This document shows positions 21,635 through 32,549 of a stretch of 64,000 nucleotides of DNA, piece by piece (positions within the stretch are counted from its first letter, which is position 1; each line of letters opens with the position of its first letter). Both the position numbers and the translations under genes were made by a program. Where the stretch lies: NCBI GenBank assembly GCA_028455995.1, contig JABELC010000002.1:3720001-3784000 (forward strand). Reading direction: 5' to 3'. This stretch comes from Scleromitrula shiraiana. Its lineage: Eukaryota > Ascomycota > Leotiomycetes > Helotiales > Sclerotiniaceae. The notes below the pieces were generated by a model. It was not told where the DNA came from, searched no databases, and saw only the letters and a list, made by a program, of their open reading frames with translations.

Positions 21635-24045
21635 ATGTCTGAAAAGAAAGAAATTGTCTCTCAACCACCACAGCCAAAATATACAAGATATCGATCTGTG
21701 AGAGCTGCGCCAACGAAAACAAATACTCCTACACCAATGCAAAATGCTGACACACCTACGTCAATATCAAGGACTAAAAGTATGTCAAGATATCGACGAC
21801 CACAATTGGCTTCTCCTATACCTACAATGCCATCAGCGCATAGCGTTACGAAATCCTCAACTGCAATAAGTTCCAAGACCAGACGTGCAACCGATCCTGT
21901 CAATCCTGCTACACATCTACCACCAGATTATGCGCAAACGAGACGACCAATTCCAAAGCGATCGCAAACTACTGAGGTCGAACAATATCAGGATCATGAG
22001 AGGGAGTTGCAAGATAGCGATGATCAACAACTCCATTATGGATATGCAGAACATGAGGAAAATCGATCAGTTCAACATAAAGTTCTTGCTACACATTTGC
22101 CGCCGCCTGTCTCACTCCCTGTGAAACTAACAGATGAAGAGACCGAGAAAATCTTGGCAGAACAGAAGCGCAAGGATTTGGAACGATTGGAAGCAACGTT
22201 GACAGCAGCCACAACTGAAAAGAGTTCGCCTCAAAAGTTTGGATTCTTTGGAAAAAGGCGTGGCACAATCGCAAAACAAACTGCACCTGCTTCTATAAGT
22301 AGCGGATCATCTACTCGGCGAGCAATTAATGATGGTCCGCCTAGGAATGATGCTCCTGTTTTCGAACCTCCACCTATGGCTCCTGTGGGTATTCAACAAG
22401 GGGGTGGGGGAATAGTACCTCAAACAGATGCGCCAATCTCGGCTTCGAATGCGGCGGAAAGGGTATGCTCTATTAAAATTATATGTGAATAATACTGACA
22501 GTATGATAGAGGGTTTTAATTCGCTGTGAACAATCATCAATCAACTTGCCAGTTGATGCCGATACTACTTCATGGGATATTTTAAATTCCGCCGCGAATA
22601 TCATGACTGCCAACATTAATCCCCAAACCGCAATATTAATCGAATCATATAACCAACTTGGTCTTGAACGTCGCATTCGTCGTTATGAGCACATTCGAGA
22701 CATTATGAATTCATGGGATAGAGATACACAAAACTCTTTGCGTATCGAAGGTTCTGATACACCTTCGGATGACAAAGATTTGGAAGATTCATCTGCTCCA
22801 AAAGATGTACCAAGGGATGTCACAGTGCAACTTTATCATTCATCGAAACCTGGGAAATGGAATAAACGTTATATAACACTTCTTTCATCAGGTCAAGTAT
22901 TTATCTCCAAAAAGTCAGGAAAGACGTTGAATGATGAGGACTCCATAAATATTTGTCACTTATCTGATTTCGATATTTACACCCCAACTCCACAGGAGAT
23001 ACGAAAGCGTCTTGAGCCACCTAAGAAAAGTTGCTATGCTATTAAAAGTCAGCAGAAAACATCAATGTTTCTAAGTACGCAGAATTTTGTACATTTCTTC
23101 TGTACCGACAATGAAAAAGCTGCGCATCAATGGTATTCAGCTGTTCAAACGTGGAGAAGTTGGTATTTGGTGAACAAAAAAGGAGAGGGGCAAAAGAAGA
23201 ATGTCAAGACTATGAAAGAGATCACAGCAAAAACTACGTCACGACCAGGAACAAAAAGTGGTCATCAAGCACATCAGACACACAGAATTAAAGTTTCCGT
23301 GGATGAAAATCCTTATACAATTGGATCTTTTAAACCTTTGATGGATATGAATCGATTCGATAAATCCGAAACTGAAGATTCAGCAACCGAAGATGAAAAA
23401 CCTAAACAAATTCCCTTCCATCTACGAAATATCTCAGCCAGAGCTCCACTACCTCATCGTCGAGAAAAAGAAAGAGAAAGACCTCCAGTTTCTTATCGTC
23501 CTCCACAACAAGACGAAGATGAATTTGCCTCGGACGGTTTACTAGGAAGAACATATTCCGATCGCCAACAAAGTCTCAAAGAACGAGAAAATAGCCTTAA
23601 AAATAGCGGTCCATTTACAGGTGGTTCATCCCTCTTAAATAACCCCCCTCATCCCTCTTCCTCCCAACAACCAATCCAATCAAGAACCATGTCCATGCGC
23701 TCCACCAAACGCCCCGAAACAGCCGGAAACATCAGCTCCACAAACCGTCTAGACAGTCTATCCCGCAGTCCCAGCCGAGGCAAACCGAAACCCTTACTGG
23801 ATTTTACACCGCAGTTTGAAGAGGCCCCGCAGTGGAATCGGAAGGGCAAGGGGCATGGGGTGGGGGCTCCCGAGGGTGTGCCGCTCGTGGAGGTGGCGAC
23901 GAGTTTGGAGATGGGGATGAAAGATATTCCGAGGGTGAGGACGGTTTTTAGGAGGGAGACTGTGGGGACGGGAGTGGCGAGGAAGAGGGGTGGGGGGAGT
24001 GGGGATGGGCCTTGGGTTAAGGCGGGGTTAGTCTCGGAGAGGTAG
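21635..24045 (+). CDS. Ras-association plus PH domain adaptor protein
   Basis: Exon 1 is 21635-22462 and exon 2 is 22510-24045 (47-bp intron, phase 0), giving 787 aa. The N-terminal 270 residues are disordered and Ser/Pro/Thr-rich, with a basic segment KKEIVSQPPQPKYTRYRSVR. A Ras-association-like ubiquitin fold starts at the splice junction: RVLIRCEQSSINLPVDADTT, then DILNSAANIM and AILIESYNQLGLERRIRRYE. A PH domain spans about 379-498: VTVQLYHSSKPGKWNKRYITL to the closing helix AAHQWYSAVQTWRSWYL. The C-terminal 290 residues are disordered with many SP/RS sites. The arrangement resembles fungal relatives of Grb7/RIAM-type RA-PH proteins that link small GTPases with phosphoinositides at the membrane; the partner GTPase is unknown. 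The 3' end switches to G-rich codons near 23815. Confidence 0.85.
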
Positions 24046-24766
24046 GGGAAACTGGAGGTGGATGGATGGATGGATGGATGGATGGATGGATGGGTAAAGG
24101 GAGGAGAGGAGTGCGAGGAGGATATTTTTGATTTGATTTGATTTGATTTGATTTGATTCAGAATGGAATTGCATTGCGGTTGATATTTTGTCCAGCCGGA
24201 TGGCCTAGAGAAAGGGTGCGAGCGAGCAAAATTTGGTCTCAGGGTTTTTGTTCTCTTTTCTTTTCTTTCCATTCTATTCTTTTCTATTTCTTTTCTTTTG
24301 TTGGCCTTGCTTGCTTGCTTGTTTGCTTATGGTCTTCTCTGGGCTGGATTGGGTAGGATTGGTCTGGTTCGGTTCGGTTCGGTTCGGTTCGGTATGGTAT
24401 GGTTGGTGGTGTACTTTGGCCTTGACTTTGGATTTGGCTTTGGATTTGGATTTGGATTTGGATTTGGTTATGAGATGATACCACAATTTTTTTTTTGATT
24501 TGATGGATAGGGATAGGGATAGAGATAGGGATAGGGATAGGTATTTGCTATTTGTATGATATGATATGATATGATATGATATGATATGGTAGTTCTTGGT
24601 AGCTAGCTTGTCTATCTTGCATGGATGAGCTCTTCTTTACAATGAATGAATTTGTTTATTTCTTTGCCAATGCGTTGGGGATGGGATGCGATGGGATGCG
24701 ATGGGATGGGATGGGGATTTAGATATTTATTTGTGTGATGGGTTGTGTGTATATGTATGTTTGTAT

Positions 24767-24813
<47 letters not shown>

Positions 24814-27030
24814 ATATTGACTAACCTGTAGATGAATCGGGATAGATGGGGATAGATGGTGTTAGATGGTGTTAGATGGATAGATATACTATGAGAGCGA
24901 GTGAGCGAGCGAGCGGGTGAGTGGGTGAGTGAGTGAGTGAGTGATTAAAGTAACTAAGGATTGCAATCTAGCTTGCCTGCTTGCTGCTTGCTTGCTGCTT
25001 GCTACTTGCTTGATTCATTAATTGAACTGTATGATTTTGTTGTGTTGTGGAGAGGAGAGGAAAGAATGATCATTCCGTTGCATTTCCTGAGACGTGGTAT
25101 ATCTGCCCATTAGCTTACATCTATACATACATGTATTTATTGCATATCTATTTTTTTAGCAGAACCTATATTATTTTATATTATATTATATTAGTTAATT
25201 AGCTAATTGGCTAATTGTTAGCTGTTAGCTGTTGATGCAATTAGTTATCTATAATTGATCAGGGGTAGTGGATAGTGGATAGTGGATGGTGGATAGGATA
25301 TGGTGGAATGGAATGGAATTGGGTTGGTTTGTTGGTTTGTTGGTTGGTTAGTTATATTGGCTGGGTAGTCGTGGATTCGTTTGTTGCATGTCTGGAATTT
25401 GGTAGTTGTGATGTGATGTGATGTGATGGAGTTGGTAGCTTGGGCTGGGTTGGGTGAGGTTGGGTTGGGTTGGGTATATGGTAGGTAGTATAGCTAGCTA
25501 GCTAGCTAGCTACTGCGTAGATGGATGATATCATTATTATTATCATTATTATTACGGTATACAGTGTGTATTGTCTGGTGGATAGTGTATTGTGATGATT
25601 ATAAAGCGATGAAGGCGGGCTTATGTTATTTTAGTTGTTTCGAGATTCTTGGTATTAGCTTATGGTTTATATTGGGTTGAGTTGGGAGGACTGCCAGTGT
25701 ATGGTTTATGTACTTGCATAGTTATGGAGGTGCTAGGTATTAGTTAATGTGTCTGATGACACGGGGTCAGGGCGGAATTGAATAAGGCTCTTGCTTGTGA
25801 TTTAGCATGGGAGAAAGCTAAGTACTTATTGAAGTCATCGTGATTTTATCACTAGAGCTACTACTAACTGATGAATCGTCGTTACTCTTCTTGAATGGGA
25901 TATATATTGGGAGTGTCTAACAGTGAGTGGTTGTATGTTATTATGGTTTGTTTCTATTTATCTATCAATCGAATTCGGTATACCATTCACATCCATCTAT
26001 CTCCATCTACCAAAGTATGTCCATTATTTTGTCTACTCATTATAATAATCAAGAATTATAGAAATGTATAACATTCAGATGATGATCGAACTTCAAGGAT
26101 AAAACAAAAGCTAAGAATTAAGAGCTGCAACAAAATCTAATAATGTCATCATTTATTCATAGTTAGTTCATTTCCATGCCTCTCATCGATCAACAACTTT
26201 GTTGCAAATCTGCAATTTAGCTCACAGCACTAATCTGTTGTTTTAAAATTACATTGCTATGCTTTATAACAGTATACAAAGCTAGTAAATATCATCTTAT
26301 GCTGTGCTGTATTGTGTTGATGTCAAACCGCCGACTAGTAGATGGCTAGGTATAATAGTATGGAAATTATCGATGACTCTTTGAATTAGCAGGATGATTT
26401 ACATTTAGATACTAACCAACCAACGAATGCTAGAAACAAACAACACGTAAACATAAACTATTACAGTATTAACTAGTACGTACGTTGTAACTATTATTAA
26501 TAGTGTTGGTAGTTCAATGAATGTTTTTGGTAGACAATCTTAATTAATTAGATTTAGATTGTTTATGCATTGTCGTTTCGCTCTTGATACAACTAGTCCT
26601 TTTAGTTAGCTTAGTTAGCTTAGCTCCGTCTAGCGAACGTAGCATAGCATGGCAAATCAGCTAGCGTCGCAAATAAAACCCTGAATCAGCTAGTCCTGGA
26701 CGTTGTTTAGTTGGCTAGCTGATCAACTACTATGTCGCTAGCTTGGTATTGTGGTTTGGACTAGACAATTTTCAGAGTCAGAGGATTTAACTTTGGAACT
26801 TTTTAGATTATGGATGGGTTCGGTTCGTTTCGTTTCGAGTGACGGAGGGGTACCGCTACCGCACCGGTGCGGTTTTGCGTCATGCCGCTGTCATGGTGCG
26901 TGCTGTAACTGAACTAAGTATATCCATCATCCCAGTATCGTTACAAAATAAAACAGGACGAGATGGATGCGATAATTTGGAATGATTAGATGCATTGCAT
27001 GCACATACATTCAGCTAATGCTTACTCGAT
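24046..27030. other. Convergent intergenic region dense in microsatellites
   Basis: First part of a 4.7-kb gene-free stretch. On the plus strand it is G/T-rich and C-poor to about 25600. Arrays in order include GATG (24060-24092), GATTT (24128-24157), GGTTC (24366-24392), TTTGGA (24430-24466), GGGATA (24508-24540), ATGAT (24555-24590), GT (24765-24805), GTGA (24915-24945) and CTAG (25493-25511). A 14-bp palindrome CCGCACCGGTGCGG sits at 26859-26872. No coding potential beyond repeat translations. Confidence 0.6.
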
Positions 27031-28560
27031 TCCGCAATAGCTTTAATAATAAGAGAATTACGTTTCGAGGAATGCAACAAACAATTTGTTTGTTGATTAA
27101 TTAATCATTTTTATAGCTAGCTAAAGCTAACCAGGGTTCTCGGATGTTAATCCGAACACGCCAGACACGTGACTACCCACATAGTACGACTAGAAATATA
27201 TTAGCAATAGCTGCTAAGTTTCGAGAGGTGCAACAAAGGAGGGATTTGTTTGATGAATTTTGGGTAGTTAAGTTAGTTCGATTGATAAATTTGCCTCTAG
27301 ACATGGATCTTTAGGGCCTACTTAAGTAGGTTTCGAGGAGCCTGGGAATTATATGATAGTCGGAAAAAACTAATTATTTAGTATCTTCCCAACAACTCGA
27401 TCTGTTGGTTGCAATAGTTAGTTCGACAACAACACAATGGAAAGAACTAACACATCCTAAACTAAACTACTCTACCTAGCCTCGTAGCTACACTACTCAC
27501 TCCAACGCATGAATCACCAACACCCGACCCGATCAGATATAGTATTACAATCTCATCTAGTCTACATAGTCCAACCAGTCAATAACGTAACCAACCAACA
27601 AATCTACTAAAATCTTACCTACTAAACATCTACTAAGTTTCCAGACATGCAACGAAACGATACAAATACCCACCCCATAGGCCATCGCATGAACAACTAA
27701 AACTTGCAGTCGATCTAACTATTTACTAAAAATTAGATATGCAACAAAGACATAGAAATAAATGACTAGTTACTAAACTATAGTGAATTGCATTAACAAC
27801 TAAAACTAGTATACAGTCTGAATGTTTACTAAAAATTAGATATGCAACAAATTTATCAAAATGTATAGCTAATTATCAGGCTATAGAAAACAGCATTAAT
27901 AATTAAAACTAGCATGTCGATCTAGCTATTTACTAAAAATTAGATCTACAACAAAAACATAGAAATAAATAACTAGTTACTAAACTATAAAGAATTGCAT
28001 TAATAACCAAAACTAGCATACTAACAATCCAAATATTTACTAAAAATTAGATATGCAACAAATTTATAAAAGTGTAACTAGTTATCAGGTTATGGAAAAC
28101 TGCATCAACAACTAAAACTAGCATGTCGATCTAGCTATTTACTAAAAATTAGATATGCAACAAATGTCTAGATATATACACTTAACCACTACCTAAATGG
28201 CCGCCTTAAAACCGCATAAACCTGGAACTACAACTAGTATATTGATCTAACTATTTACTAAAAATTAGACATGCAACATTCCAAGCCTTGTTTATAAATA
28301 AACATACTTATACGACAGTAGTTAGCTCCATCTCTATCCGCAAGGGTTCAAAGGGAGTAAGGGTAGTTTCATTAACCGGTAGGGCTAGACTAAGATAGTA
28401 TAGCCTAACTGCTAAATGCGAGATGTGCAACAAAGAAGAATGGATGGATAGATGCGAGGATGGGTCTAGCTAGCAGGGACTTGGGAGGCGCTATGTATAG
28501 GCTACGATAGGGAGGGTTAGTGTTGCGGCTAGGTTTCTAGATGTGCAACAATGGATGGAT
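27031..28560. repeat. Decaying minisatellite, ~104-bp unit, core array 27722-28281
   Basis: Six near-identical copies of the segment TTTACTAAAAATTAGATATG followed by CAACAAA start at 27722, 27825, 27929, 28036, 28138 and 28254 (spacings 103, 104, 107, 102, 116). The remaining ~75 bp also repeats and ends with variants of AACTAAAACTAG and GATCTAGCTA. Alternate units are more alike: the 27722 and 27929 units share ACATAGAAATAAATRACTAG, and the 27825 and 28036 units share a TTATCARGYTATRGAAAAC block. Degenerate copies carrying RTGCAACAA lie outside at about 27060, 27215, 27640, 28420 and 28540, so the edges are older than the core. No ORF runs through it. Confidence 0.85.
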
Positions 28561-28757
28561 GGATGAATGGATGGGTGGGCGGGTGGTCAACAGGATATAT
28601 ATATGTGCATGAATATGAAAATGGATTTGAATATTGAATTCGTGTTTACTACTACTACTACTACTATTTTGAAGGTGGATGGGTATTTTTTCATTATGTG
28701 ATACGATATGATATGATTTGGACGGGGATGCAAATCCAAGATCATACATAATATAAA

Positions 28758-30574
28758 TTATTCCAGTAAAGCAAGAGTATGATCTGATTTTATCTTGCCC
28801 TCAATACCAAGTGCTACTTCACCGCCAACAACAGCTGGACCTCTTACTACGATCTATATTTGAAAAAGTGTGGTTAGTAGATGGATTGCGCATGTGCAAG
28901 AAAGGATACATACCTCTCCAATTGAAGACGTATCAGTAGTCTTATTATCCTTTGTATCTTTCAAGAAAATCTCGACCGATGGAGGGGGAACACCAAAATG
29001 TGAGTATTTTTCCGATCCATCATCAACTCTGTAATCATAGATACCAGTTTGAGAAACAGCACCTGCAACCTTGGAAGCTGTGAGAGCGTAGATGATTCTT
29101 GAGCCGGTATAGATACGTAAATCCGAAAGCATTTCTGCGCTCAGGGGGGTAGATTGAACACCGGTTGGTTCAGAGACGTAGATCAGGCGAAGTTTACCGG
29201 GTGTGGTGCCAATGATGGGGCGGAGCGAATCGTACATGCGGGAGAAGACGGTAGCTAAAGGCATGACACCTTGTTGTACCAAGGCACGAGTTTGGAACCA
29301 ATGAACGACTTGGTAGAGTGGTGAGGTGAGATTATCTTTGGTTTCTGTGTGTAGTTTTGCGAGAGTGGAGGAAGATGCGACGACGATGGTTGGAGAGGTA
29401 CCTTGGGTGGCTAAGACGAGATCTGGATCTTTGATGGAAACTGATGTTAATGCTATGGAAGCATTTGAGAAAAGTGCCGAAAGAGTCAAGACTAGAGGAT
29501 AAATCGACGATAGAGGTTCTGCAGAAAGAAACAAATCCTGTGGAGTGATGCGTTGAACAGTGGGTACTGAAGCTAGTTGACCGGAGACTCCAGCTACCAA
29601 AGCGGCCTGAGTGAATTCTACCAACTCTCCGTCGGGCCAAAAAGTGATGACTTTATTGGCTTCTTTAGCATCCTTGTTCAAGGCAGGTAGCTCAGATCCG
29701 GCATGTACATCCTGATCTTGAAGAATTTCTTGCCATGTTGAAACATTAACAGCTCCACCGGTACCTTTTGGAATTTCGTTCCAGTCCATATGTTTACTGC
29801 CATCATCCACAACCCACACCATTTGTTTTAAAGCTGGATACGATTCGACTACGATATCGAAAGGGAAGGCACCAACGGCTGCAATTACTGTATCGGCCCC
29901 GGACTTGTGGATCAAAGAAAGTAATTTCTCGGGAGATTCATCGTAGGGTAGAAGTATCGGGGTAAGATCGTAAAAGGTGCAAGCAAATAACGACGCAAGA
30001 AATTCGATGGAATTTGGTAGATATATGGCAACATTTGATCCTCCATTCTGCTTGATATATTGTCCGATTAAATTGATTTGACGGGTGACATCGGCTTCAT
30101 TCAAATCAGTAATAAATCAAACATAGGTTTAGAGTAATACAAACCCAACTTATGAGTGACGATCTTATCAGAGCCATATACTGTCATCAAGCTACCAATC
30201 TCACCAGTTTCCTTATTCTCTCTATCTACAGCTCCTCTAATTGCCCTACGCCATATATCTCTTAAATCACCATCCCGACCTCTAGACCATTTGGAATCGC
30301 CAGGATCTTTAACATTCAGGCCGGAGTTGAGATCTAGTCCATGAGGGGCAGTATGTGATCGGAAAATAGCAGATTGACCTTCTTGTCTAACTGATGAAGC
30401 TTGAGATTGTCGAGCCAAAAGCATAGGATGTGAATCGGGATCGCGAGAAGTTATCACTTGGTAAGCAAAAGTAGAAATGAGAATAGTAACAATTAATGTT
30501 GAATAGATATCCCAATCACTAAGAACATTTGAAACTTTCTCATCGAGAACCATCATCCAATCTTCGAAACCCAT
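28758..30574 (-). CDS. Membrane-anchored AMP-binding (ANL)-like protein lacking the canonical P-loop
   Basis: Exons 30574-30145, 30094-28914 and 28853-28758 give 568 aa; introns of 50 and 60 bp are in phase. One N-terminal hydrophobic segment (IYSTLIVTILISTFAYQVI, residues 24-42) probably anchors it. Next comes DPDSHPMLLARQSQASSVRQ and RSHTAPHG, a block like that of long-chain acyl-CoA synthetases. The ANL core is recognisable from VAIYLPNSIEFLASLFACTF. The usual Ser/Thr/Gly-rich AMP-binding loop (TSGTTGxPK-like) is replaced by ITFWPDGELVEFTQAALVAG, and no YGxTE block is seen. The C-terminal lid domain is absent; the protein ends soon after GEIVVRGPAVVGGEVALG. It is therefore probably a non-catalytic or specialised relative. 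Its role and membrane are unknown. Confidence 0.8.
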
Positions 30575-31264
30575 CTTGTAAAGATGTTAAAGACGTTATT
30601 CGCAGATCGCAGAAATAATGTCTATAGAATCTTCATCCACAGTAAAAATGATAATGAGTACTCTTGACAGAATCAAAACTCATTCAAAGTGTCAAGCTTT
30701 GTTGTTGGACAGATTGTTAGTTCTATTGATGGTAAGACCATTTTCAACTGTTAGAGTTCCGCGGGGCGAGGCGGGATGATGATGCCCGAATGAGGAAGCT
30801 AAGCTAGTGTGGCTAGGCTAATTGCTAAGTCATCAATCAACCGTACACCAACCAGCATCATAACCGTAACCAGGTACTGGACTGGGAAGGCTGAGAAATT
30901 TGACTATTCCTTAAATGTATGAATTCATGAATTCCGCATCAAAACATTAAGAACAAGAAGAACAAGAGAGATTTATTTTATTTCTCACTTATTAATTCTC
31001 GACAACTTAACGATGTTAACATAGGACAATTATTAGAATCGATAATTGATACTCTACTAACACACAGCAGAATTATTTCAACCCCAATCGAAGGGGACGC
31101 GAACGAGTAAGACTATCCAAACTCAAAGATGCTATGTTGACATCGCGATTTCAAAGCTATGACTTTGCTTTGTACGATGAATCTTCGAAACTTCAGGCCG
31201 CTAACATTACAATCAGGTAGTCATAAGCTTTCAACAGAGCTTACTCGAGATTTAATATCTAAGG
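30575..31264. promoter_or_regulatory. Divergent intergenic region, AMP-binding-like gene and pom34
   Basis: 690 bp between two start codons. It holds no ORF or RNA gene that I can support, and should carry both promoters. Confidence 0.5.
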
Positions 31265-32180
31265 ATGTCTACTCTTATTAATCGTGTTCCTACAACTCCT
31301 GCCGCGCAAAGATCTTCACCCGCATCAACGACAAATTCTGGATTAAGTTTACCACCACCTACAACACCTCAGACTGGCACATGGAAGCATCCAAAGTTTG
31401 AAGAAATTGCAAGAAGACAGAATGCGTCGACATTTTCAGATCAAAATGTGAAACGACTTATTTGGAATGGTGGAGGCTTCTTCGCGTTGTGGTTTGCTGG
31501 TAGCTATCTTTGGGCAATGTTCGTATTTGGCCTACACAAAACTAGAAAACCGGAATATATGCTAATATCAATACAGATTTCCAAGCTATTTATTGTCAGG
31601 GGGTGCGCTACACTTGTTTGGATCATGGACATTTTGGTTGATAGAACTTTGTTTGCTATACAATATCTTTGTGGCACTTCGTCCAATCTTCGCAAAGAAA
31701 GACATGATGGAGGATATTCCTCTTACAGATGCACAACGCAAGCTATTAGGATTACCACCAAGTTCTAGACCGCCCACTCCCGGCTCGGAATATGTTACAC
31801 CTCCAAGATATAGGAGAACTTCGACTCCTTTGAGCGGCTCGCCGGTTAGGAAAGCGAGTCCGGCTTCTGGTAGTCCTTCTGGGAGACGATCTGATAGTCA
31901 GCGCAAATCTGCCGGTCTAGAAAGCTTGGTCAATCCTTTAGGGCCCGTTTATTCACCCAGCGCAAGTCCTTTACTACAACAAGCTATGATGAATGGCAGT
32001 GGTACACGCAGGCATTCCTACGGATCATCAACTTCTCTTGACAACTCGACGAGTGATCTGCTGGGAACACCTAGTACACCAAGCCCTCTTTTTGGGAAGA
32101 ATGCAAGTGTAGGATTGAACAATAAGTGGCTGTACGATAAAGGGAGGAGAAATTCAGGGAATGCTCATTTGTATACATAG
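31265..32180 (+). CDS. pom34: Nucleoporin Pom34
   Basis: Pore-membrane nucleoporin that anchors the nuclear pore complex in the nuclear envelope. Exons 31265-31518 and 31577-32180 give 285 aa. The 58-bp intron uses a GTTCGT donor chosen because it restores the frame as YLWAIFPSYLLSGGALHLF. Two adjacent membrane segments lie at about residues 69-88 and 92-120, with both tails on the same side. The C-terminal half is a Ser/Pro-rich tail opening with FAKKDMMEDIPLTDAQRKLL, followed by GLPPSSRPPTPGSEYVTPPR and YRRTSTPLSGSP, the blocks that identify the family. The less canonical donor is the main uncertainty. Followed in tandem by hid1. Confidence 0.88.
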
Positions 32181-32549
32181 ATTATAGACATAGTGGATTT
32201 CGGATATATATACCCTTCAACGCAACCCCCGCGTCATTTTTCGTACCCGCATTTTGAACTATTAATATTCAATGCAACCCCAACTTGCTATCCATGGATT
32301 GAATTTGCTACGTAACATAAATCTCAATTTAAACGTGAATCAAGAATCTGTAAGAAAGCCCATGATTTGATGTTACACATGAGTCGTTAGCATGGTATTG
32401 CACGTGGAGATTAGCCTCATCTGCGATAAGGTCAAGACCTAGACCAGACCTAGCACAAAGAAGCAAGCTTAATCTATCACTCGATCTAGAACATCGACAA
32501 CAGAACATCGAAAGAATTAATACAGTACAGATGCCAGGCGCAATTAAGG
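32181..32549. other. Intergenic region between pom34 and hid1
   Basis: 369 bp in a head-to-tail gene pair. An upstream ATG at 32531 opens a short reading frame out of frame with hid1, so a small uORF is possible. Nothing else was recognised. Confidence 0.45.

Noticed and set aside
24233..24498. Overlapping ORFs with Gly-Phe, Leu-Asp or Arg-Phe-Gly-Ser repeats
   Set aside because: All frames of GGTTC and TTTGGA microsatellites stay open; no splice or start context.
27722..28281. CRISPR-like spacing of a 27-bp repeat with ~75-bp intervals
   Set aside because: The intervals are themselves repeated and the genome is fungal, so this is an ordinary minisatellite.
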